Assembly: GCF_009905375.1 (NCBI RefSeq)
Contig: NC_133650.1
Span: 175,469,565-175,533,564, forward strand
Direction: 5' to 3'
Origin: Apium graveolens
Lineage: Eukaryota; Streptophyta; Magnoliopsida; Apiales; Apiaceae
Length of the DNA: 64,000 nt
Shown here: in pieces, positions 33,617 to 46,200 of the stretch
Layout of the letters: each line of letters opens with the position of its first letter
Numbering within the stretch: the stretch's first letter is position 1
Program-made: the position numbers and the translations under genes
The notes under the pieces: generated by a model
Seen by the model: the letters and a program-made list of their open reading frames with translations, nothing else
The model's database searches: none
Told to the model about the DNA's origin: nothing

Positions 33617-34090
33617 CACTACGTCATAAGTGCACATAGGCAACGGTTTTTATCCAGCATTGCACGAAAAGGGTTGCATTATCTACAAAATTTTCAGTTT
33701 ATTGCAACACAGTGATGAAAGCGTTGTAGTACATTGAAGCTACTGTTGATAATAACTGTTAGTGTTGCGCAACATGCAATAGTAGAGGTCATAGCGTTGT
33801 ATTAGATATTTTTTTTATTTAATAAATGCTGACATGGAAAATAAATCTGAGGCGGTATGTTGGGGACCCACTGGTGCTGATGTGGCGTGCTCAGCATTTT
33901 GGGCCCCACATGTGGGACCCACTAGTGTCGTGGCATGTTGACGGGGCACCAGTGGGTCCCATATGTGGGCCCCAAAATGCTGACGTGGCATGCTGATGTG
34001 GTACACAATGGGGCCCACTTGCTGACGTGGCAACTGACGTGGTACTTCAGGTGTTGCATTTGCTTTCTGGTGTTGCAGTAGGTTATTTAG
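33617..34090. repeat. Left terminal and subterminal region of the CACTA element
   Basis: The terminal repeat at 33617-33644 is followed by TGTTGCA-like motifs (for example 33783, 34043, 34072) and a GC-richer block (33840-34050) of repeated tracts such as TGGGCCCCA, TGGGACCCAC and GACGTGGCA. A similar block occurs near the right end (39580-39780), so the two ends can pair over long stretches. Confidence 0.85.
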
Positions 34091-34129
34091 TATTGCCTTA
34101 GTTATTATACTATTCTTAAAATTTATTTG

Positions 34130-35090
34130 TTATATTCATGTTCTAATTTTTTTTAAATAATTTTAATTGATCGAACCGTACAGATGTTATTTCCTACTAG
34201 CTTTAGAGATGTGTAATTTTTTTTTAAAAAAAATAAATTTTATATCACGTGCTTTTTTAATAGTCAAACCCCGGTGCACACGGGTTCACATTACGTAGTC
34301 TTGTTCCGGGTGGTGATTCCATTTTTTTTAAATTTTTGTTCAGCGATCCAACCATACGGATGATGATACCTACTAAATTTAGAGATGTCTAAATATTTTT
34401 TAAAAAATTTAAATTTTATATCGTGTGTTTTTATAATAGTCAAATTACGGTAAACACGGGTTCCTATAACCAAGACTTGTCCAGAGTGGTGATTCTATTT
34501 TTTTAAAATTCTTGTTCAATGATCCAACCGTATGGATGATGTTACCTTCTAATTTTAGAGATGTTTATTTTTTTTAAAAAAAATAGATTTTATATCACGT
34601 GCTTTTTTAATGGTCAAATTACGGTCAACACGGGTTCCTGTTACCTAGTATTGTCCCGAGTGATTATAATATTTTTATAAAATTCTTGTTCAACGATCCA
34701 ACCGTACGGATGATGATACCTACTAATTTTAAAAATGTGTAAATTTTTTTAAATTATTTTAGATTTTATAGCATGTGTTTTTATAATAGCCAAATTACGG
34801 TCAACACGGGTTCCTATAACCAAGTCTTGTCTTGAGTGGTGATTCTAGTTTTTTAAAATTCTTATTCAATGATCCAACCGTACGGATGATATTACCTACT
34901 AATTTTAGAAATGTGTAATTTTTTTAAAAAAATTTAGATTTTATATTGCGTGTTTTTATAATAGTCAAATTACGGTCAACACGGGTTCCTTGTAGATTCT
35001 TGTCCCGAATGATTTCTATTTTTTTAAAAAAAAATTGTTCGACAATTCAATTATACAAATAATTGTTCCGATTAATTTTATCCTTGTCAT
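34130..35090. repeat. Tandem array of about 175-bp units in the CACTA element
   Basis: Six head-to-tail units, recognised by GATCCAACCGTACGGATGAT and CGGTCAACACGGGTTCC. Unit anchors are at 34169, 34345, 34521, 34695, 34871 and 35044 (spacing 173-176 bp). The last unit is the most degenerate. No coding content. Confidence 0.9.
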
Positions 35091-35199
35091 GTTATTTTGA
35101 CATATATTTTACATTAGTTATACAATTTTCTTATAATATTTAAATTGTAAATATTTAATAAAAAAATAAAAAGATATTTAAATGATGTTGAGACACAGA

Positions 35200-38100
35200 T
35201 CTGCACACTTTCCCAGGCCAAAAAATTAGGCGACTATTTTCCCCTTAACAACAATTCACTCTCTTTCCTTTCTCACAGTTTACTTTCCTTCTCTCGTTCT
35301 AACTCTTTCTCACTCTCTCCTTCTCACTCTTTCCCTCTAATTCTGAGCTGATATTTGGGCGGCCAAATATCTGAGCTGATATTCGAAGGCTGATATTCAC
35401 TCTCTCCTTTTCACTCTTTAAACTCTTTCAATTGGTAAGTATGAGCAACGTTTTTTCTAAATCTGAGCTTCGTTTTCTAAATCTGGGCAACGTTTTCTAA
35501 ATCTGAGCTTTGTTTTTAACTTGCAGATACTTTGGGGGCTTTACATTGGTGGATTTTGCAGGTAATTTTACAGATATTTTGAACTTTTTTTGATTTAGGT
35601 TTATTTTTAGGGCTTTTGATTTGGGGCTTTAGTATTTCCATTTAGGGTTTATTTTTAGGGCTTTTGATTTGGGGCTTTAGTATTTTGATTTGGGGCTTTA
35701 GTATTTCGATTTAGGGTTTATTTTTTAGGGCTTTTGATTTGGGGTTTATAATTTCCTGTGTTTCAAACTTATAATTTAGGGTTTCTTTTCTCTGTGTTTT
35801 GGGCTTGTGTAATAATGTATGTATAACTGTAATTTAGTTTGATTTGATTTTGAATGTTACTAATGTTGTATTGTGTGTTTGATAGGGGAATTTATAGCAG
35901 TGGAAGTAGCTTGATTGGTGCTGCGAATAAAGCACTTGGTATTGCTTCGAATAATCTCATCAGGTTATACTCGAATCCTAGCTTTGCGTATTTGTGTGCG
36001 TTGTTGTTTTGATAAGATTTTGTAGATCTATTTTAGTAATCAACTTGATCTGTTTTGGACTGTGCATTGCTGGTGATGTATGTACTATTTACATTTGATT
36101 TCATATTTTATTTAGGAACAATTTTAGCTTTTCTGCTTCTTCTGGTATTAATTTACACTCACTTCTCTCTTTTTACAACAGTATAAATAAAGAAAGATGT
36201 CATGATCATATGTTATTCAGTTTTACAACAGTAGTGATGATTTTAGATTGTAATGTTAACACTTTGAAGTTTATGTTCTTCTGTTATACTTTAATCTATG
36301 AAGTTTATGTTCTTCTGTTGTATTTTTATTTTTAATGTTAATGGATGCAGTAGCTTTCTTTTCACTTTTAGTTCCCCTGATGAGCTCTGATTATATTTCT
36401 ATGCACTTGTGTTCATCATTAGTTTTCAATTTTGATGTCACTAGCATTGAAGATTAGAATCAGAAAGTTGAAGCAACAGGAAAAATTACTAGTGAGCTTA
36501 GAAATTCTTGGATAACCGGAATGGTATTATATTTATTTCATTACATCGAGTTACTGTATAACTCTTATCTTATTGTACCGCATTGACTTGCAAGTAATCT
36601 AAAATTACTGAAGTAAATGCAGTGATAAGAATAGAATGATCGATTCATGTTAGAACAATTTTACCGTAAGAAAAAATAATTCTAGTGCACCATACTTTAC
36701 ATGCTAAAGCTGTTCTGAATGAGACTTAACCTGGTATATATGCAGAATCTCTGTCAAGTCATTAGTTTAATGAATAGGTCTTACAATAATTTATTAATAG
36801 TTGAAAGTAATCTGGCTACTTGAAGATAATACACATAATAGAATATTTTGTAAACTCAAGCTTAGGGTATATCCTATCTTAATTCTCAGCATTACAAAGG
36901 ATTTGGAAACATGAAATTTTCATTGATTCCGGTATCGGTACTATCTATTTAAGGAAAAAATCCCGAATCATCCCAACAAGTAATAAAGTTTTCATGGCAC
37001 TCTTTTTTCTTTTATCTAATACTATAGGCAGGGTTATTTTGTATTTCTGAACTTTCGTTATAAACTTAAGTGTGTTGCAATTGCTTTTTCTGTGATGTTG
37101 ACACTAGGCCTGACTCATAAACTCACTTTAAAGTTTTATGTTGTTTGTATTGTCATTAAAAGGTAAACGGGAACAATACTGTAACATAGATATGTTATTA
37201 TTCATTAGCTATAATCAAAGTGAAGACCTATATAAATTTATAGGTCATATGCAGGCATATTTATATTCATACTGAAAAAAGCAACAACCAATTTAGGTGA
37301 CCATCTTAATCTAAAAAATGGCCTTCTATTAGCTCTTTAATCAGTGTGGGCGAGCACATTTGAAAAAAGTATTGTTTAAATAAGTTTTTCTTATATGTTG
37401 CATATTTTATGAAAAAATTATAGTTTTCTGCAAGAAGCACTTATATCTTATCAGCACAACCGGTGTCTATCATCTAGACAATGACATGAATTCTTTAGCT
37501 CTTGTAATCATAGTTTCCTAGACTTTTTGATGAACCTAGTTCTTTTAAAGATTATAAAAAAAATTAGAAGTAGACAATTTTTCTCAAACAAACCCTTGTG
37601 TATTGCAAAGAAGAGTGCAGGGATCCTAAGATCATCATGCTAATGTTTTAGCATATATTGTCTATAAGTTACTTTTTAATGTGTAGCTCTGACAGAGCCT
37701 CAATTTTAAACTTGGAAACTATAGAACCTGATGTGCTTCAGATAACAAATTTGCAGGGGATTATAGTGCCGGAAAACTGATAGAGATGTTAGCCTTGCAC
37801 TTGGATCCCACGTATGTATAATGCAATATGTGGGAAGAGTTTGCTTCTTGCTTCCTAAAGATATCTTAAAGTGAAGAAGATAGAATGTCAACATGTCTCG
37901 CTGATAATGGCGAAATCTTGCAAGGGAAATCAAAGACCTTCAGTAGGAAGGCAGCTATAGATGTTAGCAGTGTTACGGGCAAGGAGTGGATATTACGGTG
38001 TAGATGGTGGCAGACTCGTCACTTCACCTTAATTATACTTGCGTCAGAACTTGAAGCATGTATCATTTTCCATATATATGTGATTTGGTCACCTATCTTA

Positions 38101-39225
38101 TCTTAAAGGTTTTATTTACTTGATTATAATAAGCTTAGTTGTGTGAATTAACATGCTGACTGAGCTTAATGTTAATTTTAAAATAGCTTCTTGACTTTGT
38201 CAATTATTTTTATCCCTACAATGTAATTAAACGAATAATGGATATGCATGTTCTAACTTCAACAGGTGATACAAAGCTTATAGCATGTAAAGCAGCAGCA
38301 GCTTGCCATATGCATAGACTAGATTGTGTGTACGTAAAGGAGGCATTGGGTTTTATAGAGCGAGATAAAAAGGATAAATAAATGCTGTCATTTTTGCAGC
38401 TTCACATGCAAAATTCTCCTATTTTCTATCATAAAAAGAAGAAATAGTAAGTGCATACTCACTCACTCACATTTTCTTTGAAATATTTAGCGAATTCTAT
38501 ATATGATGGATAAAATATTATAAAAAGGGGGGTTGAATGTTGGTTTAAAATGACAGGGATAATAAGGGGCTCAAATAGGAGGATTTGATGCAGCAGCTAT
38601 GGGGTTCAAACATGTTACTTGTTGGTATTTAATTTTGAAATTGTGTATTTATACACGTTTGAAACATATAATATAATATGTAATTTAAAATTCTACATGT
38701 TAATATTGGTCCAAACATAAAGGAACCGTTTCAAATCATACTTTTTTATCAATAAATTTTCACATTTTTCTTTAATTGTCACTCAGCAAACTATATTTAA
38801 AAGATAAAGTTCCTATACTGTGAAATTTAAGATAGACATCCGCATTTATTTTTATAGTACCATGTTCACAATATATATATATAGCATCATTTTAGTATCA
38901 TATGAAATATGTATCCTATTGGGTGCAAGAGAGTGTTTGCAATGTTTACTTGTTTTATTTTCTCAAATTTTTTATGCTAAATATACAATTGAATGGCCTG
39001 TGCAACGCTGGTTTTCTTAAACCATTCTCCTCATCTTTATCGTATATTTTTCATTCGCACTATCACTTACTATTGTTTTTGTTCTCAGAATTTACCAATG
39101 AACGGACTAGGAGAATACTAAATGAGGAGCAAAACCTTACAGAGGCAAGACTGGATGAGGTGCTAAATGAGTATCTTCACAAAATCTTTGAGAATACAAA
39201 AAATGTATTCGCAAGAAAGATTTGA
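35200..39225 (+). other. Gene-like interior of the CACTA element (possible captured gene)
   Basis: Starts with a pyrimidine-rich leader (35260-35430) and has several exon-like pieces with plant splice signals: donor GTAAGT at 35437; acceptor TTGCAG before 35527; an 78-bp open exon 35886-35963 between an AG and GT (reading GIYSSGSSLIGAANKALG); and a terminal exon 39089-39225 after GTTCTCAG, reading FTNERTRRILNEEQNLTEAR and ending in a stop. Long AT-rich, intron-like sequence lies between. A 'TTTTGATTTGGGGCTTTAG' repeat occurs at 35590-35750. I do not recognise the protein and cannot prove the exons belong together. Most other open stretches here look spurious. Confidence 0.45.
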
Positions 39226-39379
39226 TGTACTTTCGGTGTTTTAAAGTTAGAATTGGGTGTATGTATTTTAGTAGTTTCGTATGTTTAGAACTTGTTGGAT
39301 GACTGATAGGGCTGTTTTTGTTGGATGCCTGATAAGGCTGTTATTGTTGGATGCCACTTATGGCAGGTATCATGTAAAA

Positions 39380-40027
39380 ACAGACTAGTTATGTCCAAAA
39401 TTTTATGTTTGCAAGTGTTGCATTTTCCAAAATATGATGTTGCATTTTTCATTGTATTGTGTTGTACATGATTATAATAGTGTTGCAATTTTAAAAATGG
39501 TGTTTCATAAAGTTGTATATACTGTTGCAAGTGAATGAAATTGATGTTGCATATGCACTAAAATGGTGTTGCATAAACAAAGTGGGCCCCACATATGATG
39601 TGGCGATAAGGGTCCCACTCATGACGTGGATTTGTGGGCCCAGTGACGGGGCAATGTGGGACCCACAACTAACGTGGCAAGATGGGACCCATGTTGACGT
39701 GGCATGCTAATGTGGCATGCTAACGTGGTTATGTAGACCCCTGCTGCTGACCTGGAATCTGATATGTCACTTGCCACGTAGGATCGAGTGTAAGGTCCCG
39801 TCATGCCTTATGTAACACTAATTGTTGTTGCCAATATTTTCCTCTACTATTGCAAAATCAGCATAATGCAATACTTACAGGTGTTGCACAAAGTGTTTTG
39901 TTAGGGGTCTACGGCCACGTCCATATTGGCAACCCCTCCCTTGCGTTGCCTATTACGTTATGCAACACCATTTAGGCCTTATGCAACTGTATAGTAAGGG
40001 TTGCCTATGTGCACTTATGGCGTAGTG
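39380..40027. repeat. Right subterminal and terminal region of the CACTA element
   Basis: TGTTGCA motifs at about 39415, 39442, 39482, 39525, 39545, 39567 and 39892, a GTGGGACCC/GACGTGGCA block (39580-39780) matching the left end in inverted orientation, and the terminal repeat ending TATGGCGTAGTG. Confidence 0.85.
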
Positions 40028-40922
40028 GGAGTGATATTATTGGCCTCTTGATTGAACAAGACTATAAAATGCATGGTCGTGCTCAAATACTGATTTGTTT
40101 AATAGTTTACTCATTGATCAAAGAATGAAGGATTACATGTTAACAGATGATGACACAATGCATGCCTCAAGTTTGATCAATAATATAAGGCCAAAGGGAT
40201 TATAATACATTGTACATTATTCACAAAAGGTTTAATTGAATCCCCAATTATTATTACTTGGGTACCAATGATGTATTATTAGATGACACTCATTGTTTAT
40301 AATTTTATTATTAGAAAATAAAATTATTGCCAACATAATAATAACCTAAAGTGTCACACACAAAGAACATTTAAAACGGAGTGTTATTTAAATTATAAAT
40401 TTAAATATTAAATTAATTAAGTGAGACTTGATTAATTATATTAGAATTTGAATTTAATTATAATAAATCAAACCCGAAATCATAATGGGTTGTTTTCAGA
40501 AGCCCGTTAGGTTTAGGGTTAGGCCTAAATCCTCTCTCGCCTATATATACATTAAGATGTATATTTTTATGGTTAGAAGTCATATTACGGTTTTGAGAAA
40601 AACCCTAGCAGCTCTACATCTTAGGAGGCTAGAGAGAAAGCGAGAGAGGAAGAAGCAACAAAAATTGGCTAGTACCGGCTTCGATAATCATTGGACGATC
40701 GGACGTTCGTGTGGATGCCTTGGAGAGCAGATCTTCGCAAGGAGGGCTGCTGTGATTCATCAAGATCGCAACTTCCATTACAATCATATGAAAAACTTTA
40801 TTTAAGGTAAACATCTAATCTTCGAATTAAATGTCTTGTTTCGCATGGATCCTACATTTGGGGTTTTGTTTTTCATATTTATTTTTGATTTTTCCGCTGC
40901 GTTTATGCCACGAATCCCAACA

Positions 40923-41975
40923 GCTTTCTTGCTCTACCTTTTTTCTCCAAAGATTTAGGTAAATGTGAAACAACTTTTGGACCTGATAGTCTCTTAGACA
41001 CATCAGTCTTAGATATTATCTTTGATTTTGTAACTGATTCCTTTTGAGAAGAACTAGAGGTGATAGTGTGTTTTGATTTAAGGGAAGGAAAATAGACACT
41101 TTGGTTAGGAAAGGGTTGGATGTGCCATGCTCCACAGTGTCACGATTTAGAAATTATATTTGTTAGGCATTTTGTTATACAAAATCACCCATAATTCTCA
41201 TGGTAAAACTGTTCCTCTCCTGAAAGTATCTTTCCTTTTTGCTAAATCAGTCAGAGATTTAAAATTAATTTGAAAAAGCATCAGAAGTTCATCTTTTTCA
41301 AAAATTTCACCAGGTAAAAATAAGTAAAGATCAGTTATAGGAACCTAGTGTAACCAACACCACCAGCTTTATCACTAAATCGAGCTATCAGGAATTGCAT
41401 AATAGTGTTACTATAATAAAAAACATGACCATATATCAATGAGTAACCTATATGTAGTGACAATAATTGAAGGGCATCAAAATTAGATACTTATTCAGAA
41501 AAAATCTGCTTATACAGTCAAAGTAGAAGTTCCATTATTTCCTAAGCTTTATTCTGAACATCTCCTGAGCCTTTGTGAAATCAATGCTATGACCAATCTC
41601 TCTAACCCAGTCAAAGAGTGTTGCAGTAGGAGTCATAACTGGAATCCTTCCATTCAACGCAGGCAATTTCAAAGTTGCCTCAACTACAGTTGCACTGATC
41701 TCATATTCCCGATTTTTGTAAGTGAATAGAATGACCCCTTTTCCGGCATCAACATTCGAATTCTCCCAAATCTGCATAATATTTTAAACCAAATTCTAGA
41801 AGGAGCAGTGAGAGCATACCCAATATCACTTTGTGCTAAAAAATCCTGAATTGCGCAGAAAACATCAGGTATATCAGTTTCATGTAAAGGGGATTTAAAG
41901 TTTATAGCCCAACAGTCATGTGATTAAACACATACTTAATCGTAGAGAGCAAAGAAGCAGACTCAGTGTTAGCCA
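40923..41975 (-). pseudogene. Element H downstream extra ORF, part
   Basis: Minus-strand ORF beginning at the ATG at 41975 (MANTESASLLSTIKYVFNH), broken by stops and frameshifts. The best stretch, 41777-41535, reads QIWENSNVDAGKGVILFTYK and continues to EATLKLPALNGRIPVMTP and FRIKLRK, then WNFYFDC in the next piece. The layout matches the long ORF of element G (43295-47669): a 'LKLP' strand region, then 'LRKEW.F..D'. Its position downstream of H pol (stop at 49342) is where SIRE-like copias carry an extra, sometimes env-like, ORF. Copia A cuts it at 40923. Function unknown. Confidence 0.6.
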
Positions 41976-42108
41976 TTCAAAAAGTTAGGGTTTGTGCAAA
42001 GAGATGAGAGTACAAAACCGATGAGTGACAGTTCGTGTATAGTGTATGTTTTAGTTACAAATTCTTAATAATGAACAGATTTTATCAATAATAGGCAGTG
42101 TTAGGAAT
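41976..42108 (-). other. Element H spacer upstream of its extra ORF
   Basis: Short non-coding stretch of H left of element G. The last five bases GGCAG (42104-42108) are the left target duplication of G. Confidence 0.6.
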
Positions 42109-43122
42109 ATATTGTGTACTTGATGAAAAGTTAAACAAAACACATTAGTAGATTCAATTTAGTGATTTTGTAGCTTTCGACGGATGATCACTTTAACATC
42201 CGTTGAAAAGGTAGCTTATGTATTAATAAGTTTAGTAGCACATTTCTGCATATTGTAATGCCTTAGAGAACTAGATGTTGTAGAATGTTTTAAGTCATAT
42301 TGACTACCACACTGATATGCAAGATAGGTTGGCTAATTATAAATATTGGATGCCTTGTAATCTTGTATAAGTGAAATAGAGTTAATTGCTATGAAGATGC
42401 TCTCAACGGATGTTCCACAAGGTTTTAACGGATGATCAACTAAAGCTTTAACGGATGATCAACCATACTCTAAATGGATGATCAACTAAAGTCTCACCGG
42501 ATGATCTCACAGAGTTTCAAGGGATGATCAAATTAAAAAGCAGTTGATAGTGACTTAACAGTCACATGTGTTGATTGTATGTAAATGGAATGTGGCATCC
42601 TATTTACAGGTTTTAGAGAACAAAGAAGCTTTTTCATTTCCATGCTAAACTGAAGATATTCAAAGATGCTGGATAGAGAAATGAAGAAGCATAAAATTAG
42701 ACTAGAAACATTTCGTCTTAATTGTTTGTCTTTTTATCATGTAACTTGGTGATATATAAACCAAGGGTAGCAAGTAGAACTGTATCAAAGTAAGCATGAA
42801 ATTACCAGAGAAATAGAAAAAACTATATCTGTAAAGAATTCCTCTGTTCTTTGTAAGTTCAACTTGTAAGCAGCTGTGTGCAAATCATGCATCACAGAGT
42901 TTTATATATATATATGGTGGAAAAGTTCAGTCTACTAGAAAGTTTTTAAATACTTATATTTGATTACTTTGTGTTTGATTTCTTCAATACTTTCATTCCG
43001 CACCTTAGCTAAATCAAACACAGTTATATACTCAAGGTAGAACTGTTCTTAAAATTAAAAAGAAGCCAGAATTACATTCAACCCCCCTTCTGTAATTCAT
43101 TGTTAAACGACTATTTTGGGTT
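42109..43122 (+). repeat. 5' LTR of element G
   Basis: Starts TGTTAGGAATATATTGTG. The 3' end is uncertain: the family ending GGGAATAACA reads GGGTTAATTTG here. It contains repeated ACGGATGATCA motifs (42178-42535) and an inverted pair CGACGGATG...CATCCGTTG (42179-42205). It carries the conserved CATTCAACCCCCCTTCTGTA near its end. Confidence 0.85.
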
Positions 43123-43294
43123 AATTTGATTGGGTACTTTATTTTTTACTTTTACTTTTTAACCGATTATTTTTAAGAAAGTATAAAAGCTTATTTCATT
43201 TCATTTTTACTTTTATCTTTCTCAAACTATCTCTAATCTATCTTCTTCTCCAAAGTAAAAACCCTTTATTCTGCAACCACTTTCAATCACAGTA

Positions 43295-46200
43295 ATGGCA
43301 CCCGTAGTCAAAATCATGTCTGAAACTGGGATGTATATGAAAAGAACAACTTCGTAGCTTTGGTGAACAAGCAAATTCCTGCATCTGAAGACTATCACAA
43401 AATGATGGACTTCAATCAAAAGTGCAAATTGAGTTATACCATGCTTGAGTCTCCAATCATCTACTGTGAAGTTGTTGAGGAGATTTGAACTACTGTTGTG
43501 TTCAACTCCAAGGACAAAACCATTACCTTCACTCTCAAAGGTAATGAACACTGCATATACTGTGATGCTCTTGAAAAATGCTTTAAATTGCCTAAAAATA
43601 ACACTCATGCTCCACACACAGACACTGATGTGAGTAACATGCTTGTTTCTATGGGTTATGCTTTTACTGGCACCAAGTTAGGTGAAGTTAGGAGACTAGG
43701 CTTTAGGAAAGAATGGAGCTTCCTATGTGATTTTTTTATTAAAGTGTTTTCTGGTAAAGTTAGCAATTTTGATGTTGTAACTTATTCACTTGTTAACATG
43801 CTTTATATGCTTCTTAGTTATTTTAATTTCAGCACCTTTGTGATGTATGAATTAGGGAGTAAATTAGGAGACATTAAGAAGAGGTCTAAGAACATCTATT
43901 ATGCTAGATTCTTTATGATGATAGCTAACTTTGTTTATGAGGATCTCTCAATTGTGAACCCAACAAATAAGTTCGATTGTTGAGTCCAAGAGAGAAGAGT
44001 TATTACCGATCTTAACAGGACTAACTACCATAAGGAGGTTCCCCTTATCTACATGCCAAGTATGGAGCAACCTTAGGTAAGTGAGATAAATACTTCTATC
44101 CCTGCTACTTCTCTATCACAAGTTTCTTAGCCAACAACTGTGGCTATGGAACCTGTGATAGTGACCAAACAGGTGCCTACCCAAGCCACAAAATCAATAA
44201 TTTCCAAATCCAAGTCAAAGAAAACCCACTCTAGTTTCTCTCAAAAAAACTAGTTTTAAAATCCACTAAAAACCAAGAGGGGAGTGTGAAGGGAAGTGAG
44301 CCTGGTGAGGGACAGGTGAACATAAAAATACCCTAAGGATAAGGATGGAGAGGTGTGTATAACCAAGCCTAGACATACTAAAGTTTCCCAACAAACTATA
44401 ATACTTAATAAGGATTTAAGATCATTACTAGTTTCATCCTCCCAAAGAATGTCACTATTGAACAAGCTCTCAACCAAGAGCACAGGCCAAGAAGGTTAGG
44501 GACACAGAATCACCCTAAAATTACACAAGAAAGAAGAAATCTAAAACACTTAGGGATATACAGGGTGCACACACTGTGCAAACTGCAATCAAAGACTCAG
44601 TTACAACACCTTCTCAAAGTCAGTTTGATGTGGCTCCTGTAAATGTGGAGTCATAGCCAAAATCTCTCACAATAGAAGCACCTCACACACAAAACTCACC
44701 CATAAATTCTTTGGATGTGGACATGATTCACACATCAATTCCTGATTATCCATCATTAACTCTCTTGGAGAAGCCAAAATCTACAGCAAGTGAGCATCAT
44801 CTTTTAGATGATTTGTTGCCTCACTTTTATATGATTTGTTGCCTCACTTGCCATTTCTTTCTGATTCTACTGAGAAACCTGTGCCAAATCTTAAATCAAT
44901 CACCACAGATTCTACAGTAGTTTCCACTCCAAACTCTGTCATTTCTACTATCTCGACATATATTGTTCATCCGTTCACTAGTGATTGTATCTCGACGGAT
45001 GTGCTTAACAGCAGTCATCCGTTGAAACTCTCAACTACTACCTCAACAGATGTTTCTCATCCGTTGACTATCACTGCACCACTTGAAATCTCAACTATTG
45101 TTACAAGTGTAGATGATTTAGTAGTTGTACAATTGCTCCTAGGATTGAGGGAAGGGAGTGAACAGAGTGAAAGGCTGAGTTGCTCTCAGGCAAAAGGAGA
45201 GGAAAAGAGTGAAGCTATGCAAGCGATTTCATCCAGCTTGGAAAAAGTGAGTGAGTGGAGTCCCACCTTAGATGGTTAAAGGTGAGGGTGTGAGGGTGGG
45301 AAGCCAAGGGGATCCCTTGATGCAAGAAAAGAGAGATTATGAGAGAAAATCAGGTACTGAAGAATGGGAATAGCCCATTGTTAGTGAGTTAAGGGATGTC
45401 AATGAGGCCGAAAAAAGTAGCTATTTCAGCAAGATTATCAAGATGTCTTAGACTCTGTTTCTTATGAAGCTGAGGCATTTACTCACCCTGTTCCAGCTTA
45501 TCAAGTTTTGGCTGAACATGGTAATGTGGCTACTGAGAGAATTCTCAACTTGGTGCACACAACTGCTTTAATGCAAAGGGCCAATGATGCAATCACTGAC
45601 ATGCCCTCCACAGTCGATGATGATTTTGAATATCCAACTGGTGGTTCTGAAGATAATTTTGGGGATAAAGGTGAAGATGATGAAGGATATTTTATGGACG
45701 TGGGGGAGAAAAAGGTCCCAGCTCAAGCACAAACACTCCATCATGGATGTTTAATGAAGAATGCAGTGAACATCACTTCAAATCAACTCTATTTCACATC
45801 ATCCACCAAAATCAGACAGCTCTTCAAGCTGCTACAGATGCCAACACCAAGAGTCTTCTTCAAGCACACCTTGAGTCTCTTCACTTGCACAAAATCCAAT
45901 TTCTCAAGAAAAATCAAGATGTATCTGAGATCAAGACAGAAATTTGACTAGTCAAGAAGGACATCAATGAAAGTTTGGAGTATCTTCTTCCTAACAAAAT
46001 AATGAGAGAAGTAAATAGACAACTCAGGAAATTTTATGATCTCAGTAGCAAGGTAGATTCCTTATAGACAAGGCTGAAAGTCCTAGAAATTTCAATCACC
46101 AAAATCCAACTCCATCAAGCTCAACAGACACTGCTTCTTCAATAATTGGTGGCTGCACAAACCTCAACCTCTACTCAACTTGATGCTAACAAAAAGGGGG

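Larger units (their letters stand above)
33617..40027. mobile_element. Non-autonomous CACTA (En/Spm) DNA transposon
   Basis: 6411 bp. Terminal inverted repeats CACTACGYCATAAGTGCACA followed by TAGGCAAC, about 28 bp with one mismatch, plus the 3-bp duplication GGA on both sides (33614-33616 and 40028-40030), all diagnostic of CACTA elements. The same site in the LTR of copia B (about 4363-4375) is empty. Subterminal regions hold many TGTTGCA copies, the likely binding sites for a TNPA-like protein. No ORF resembles a TNP2/En-Spm transposase, so it must be moved in trans. The interior (about 35200-39225) looks like a spliced, possibly captured, gene. Confidence 0.93.
33009..40922 (+). repeat. 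3' LTR of copia A, split by a CACTA transposon
   Basis: LTR from TGTTAGAGTGTGTGCCC to CCACGAATCCCAACA. Removing the CACTA element and one GGA leaves 1500 bp, close to the 1515 bp of the copia B LTR, with which it shares family sequence throughout. Left part 33009-33616, right part 40028-40922. Sequence right of 40922 belongs to SIRE-like element H, so A inserted into H. Confidence 0.92.

Noticed and set aside
33617..40027. Search for an En/Spm transposase in the CACTA interior.
   Set aside because: No long ORF or transposase motif in any frame; it remains non-autonomous.
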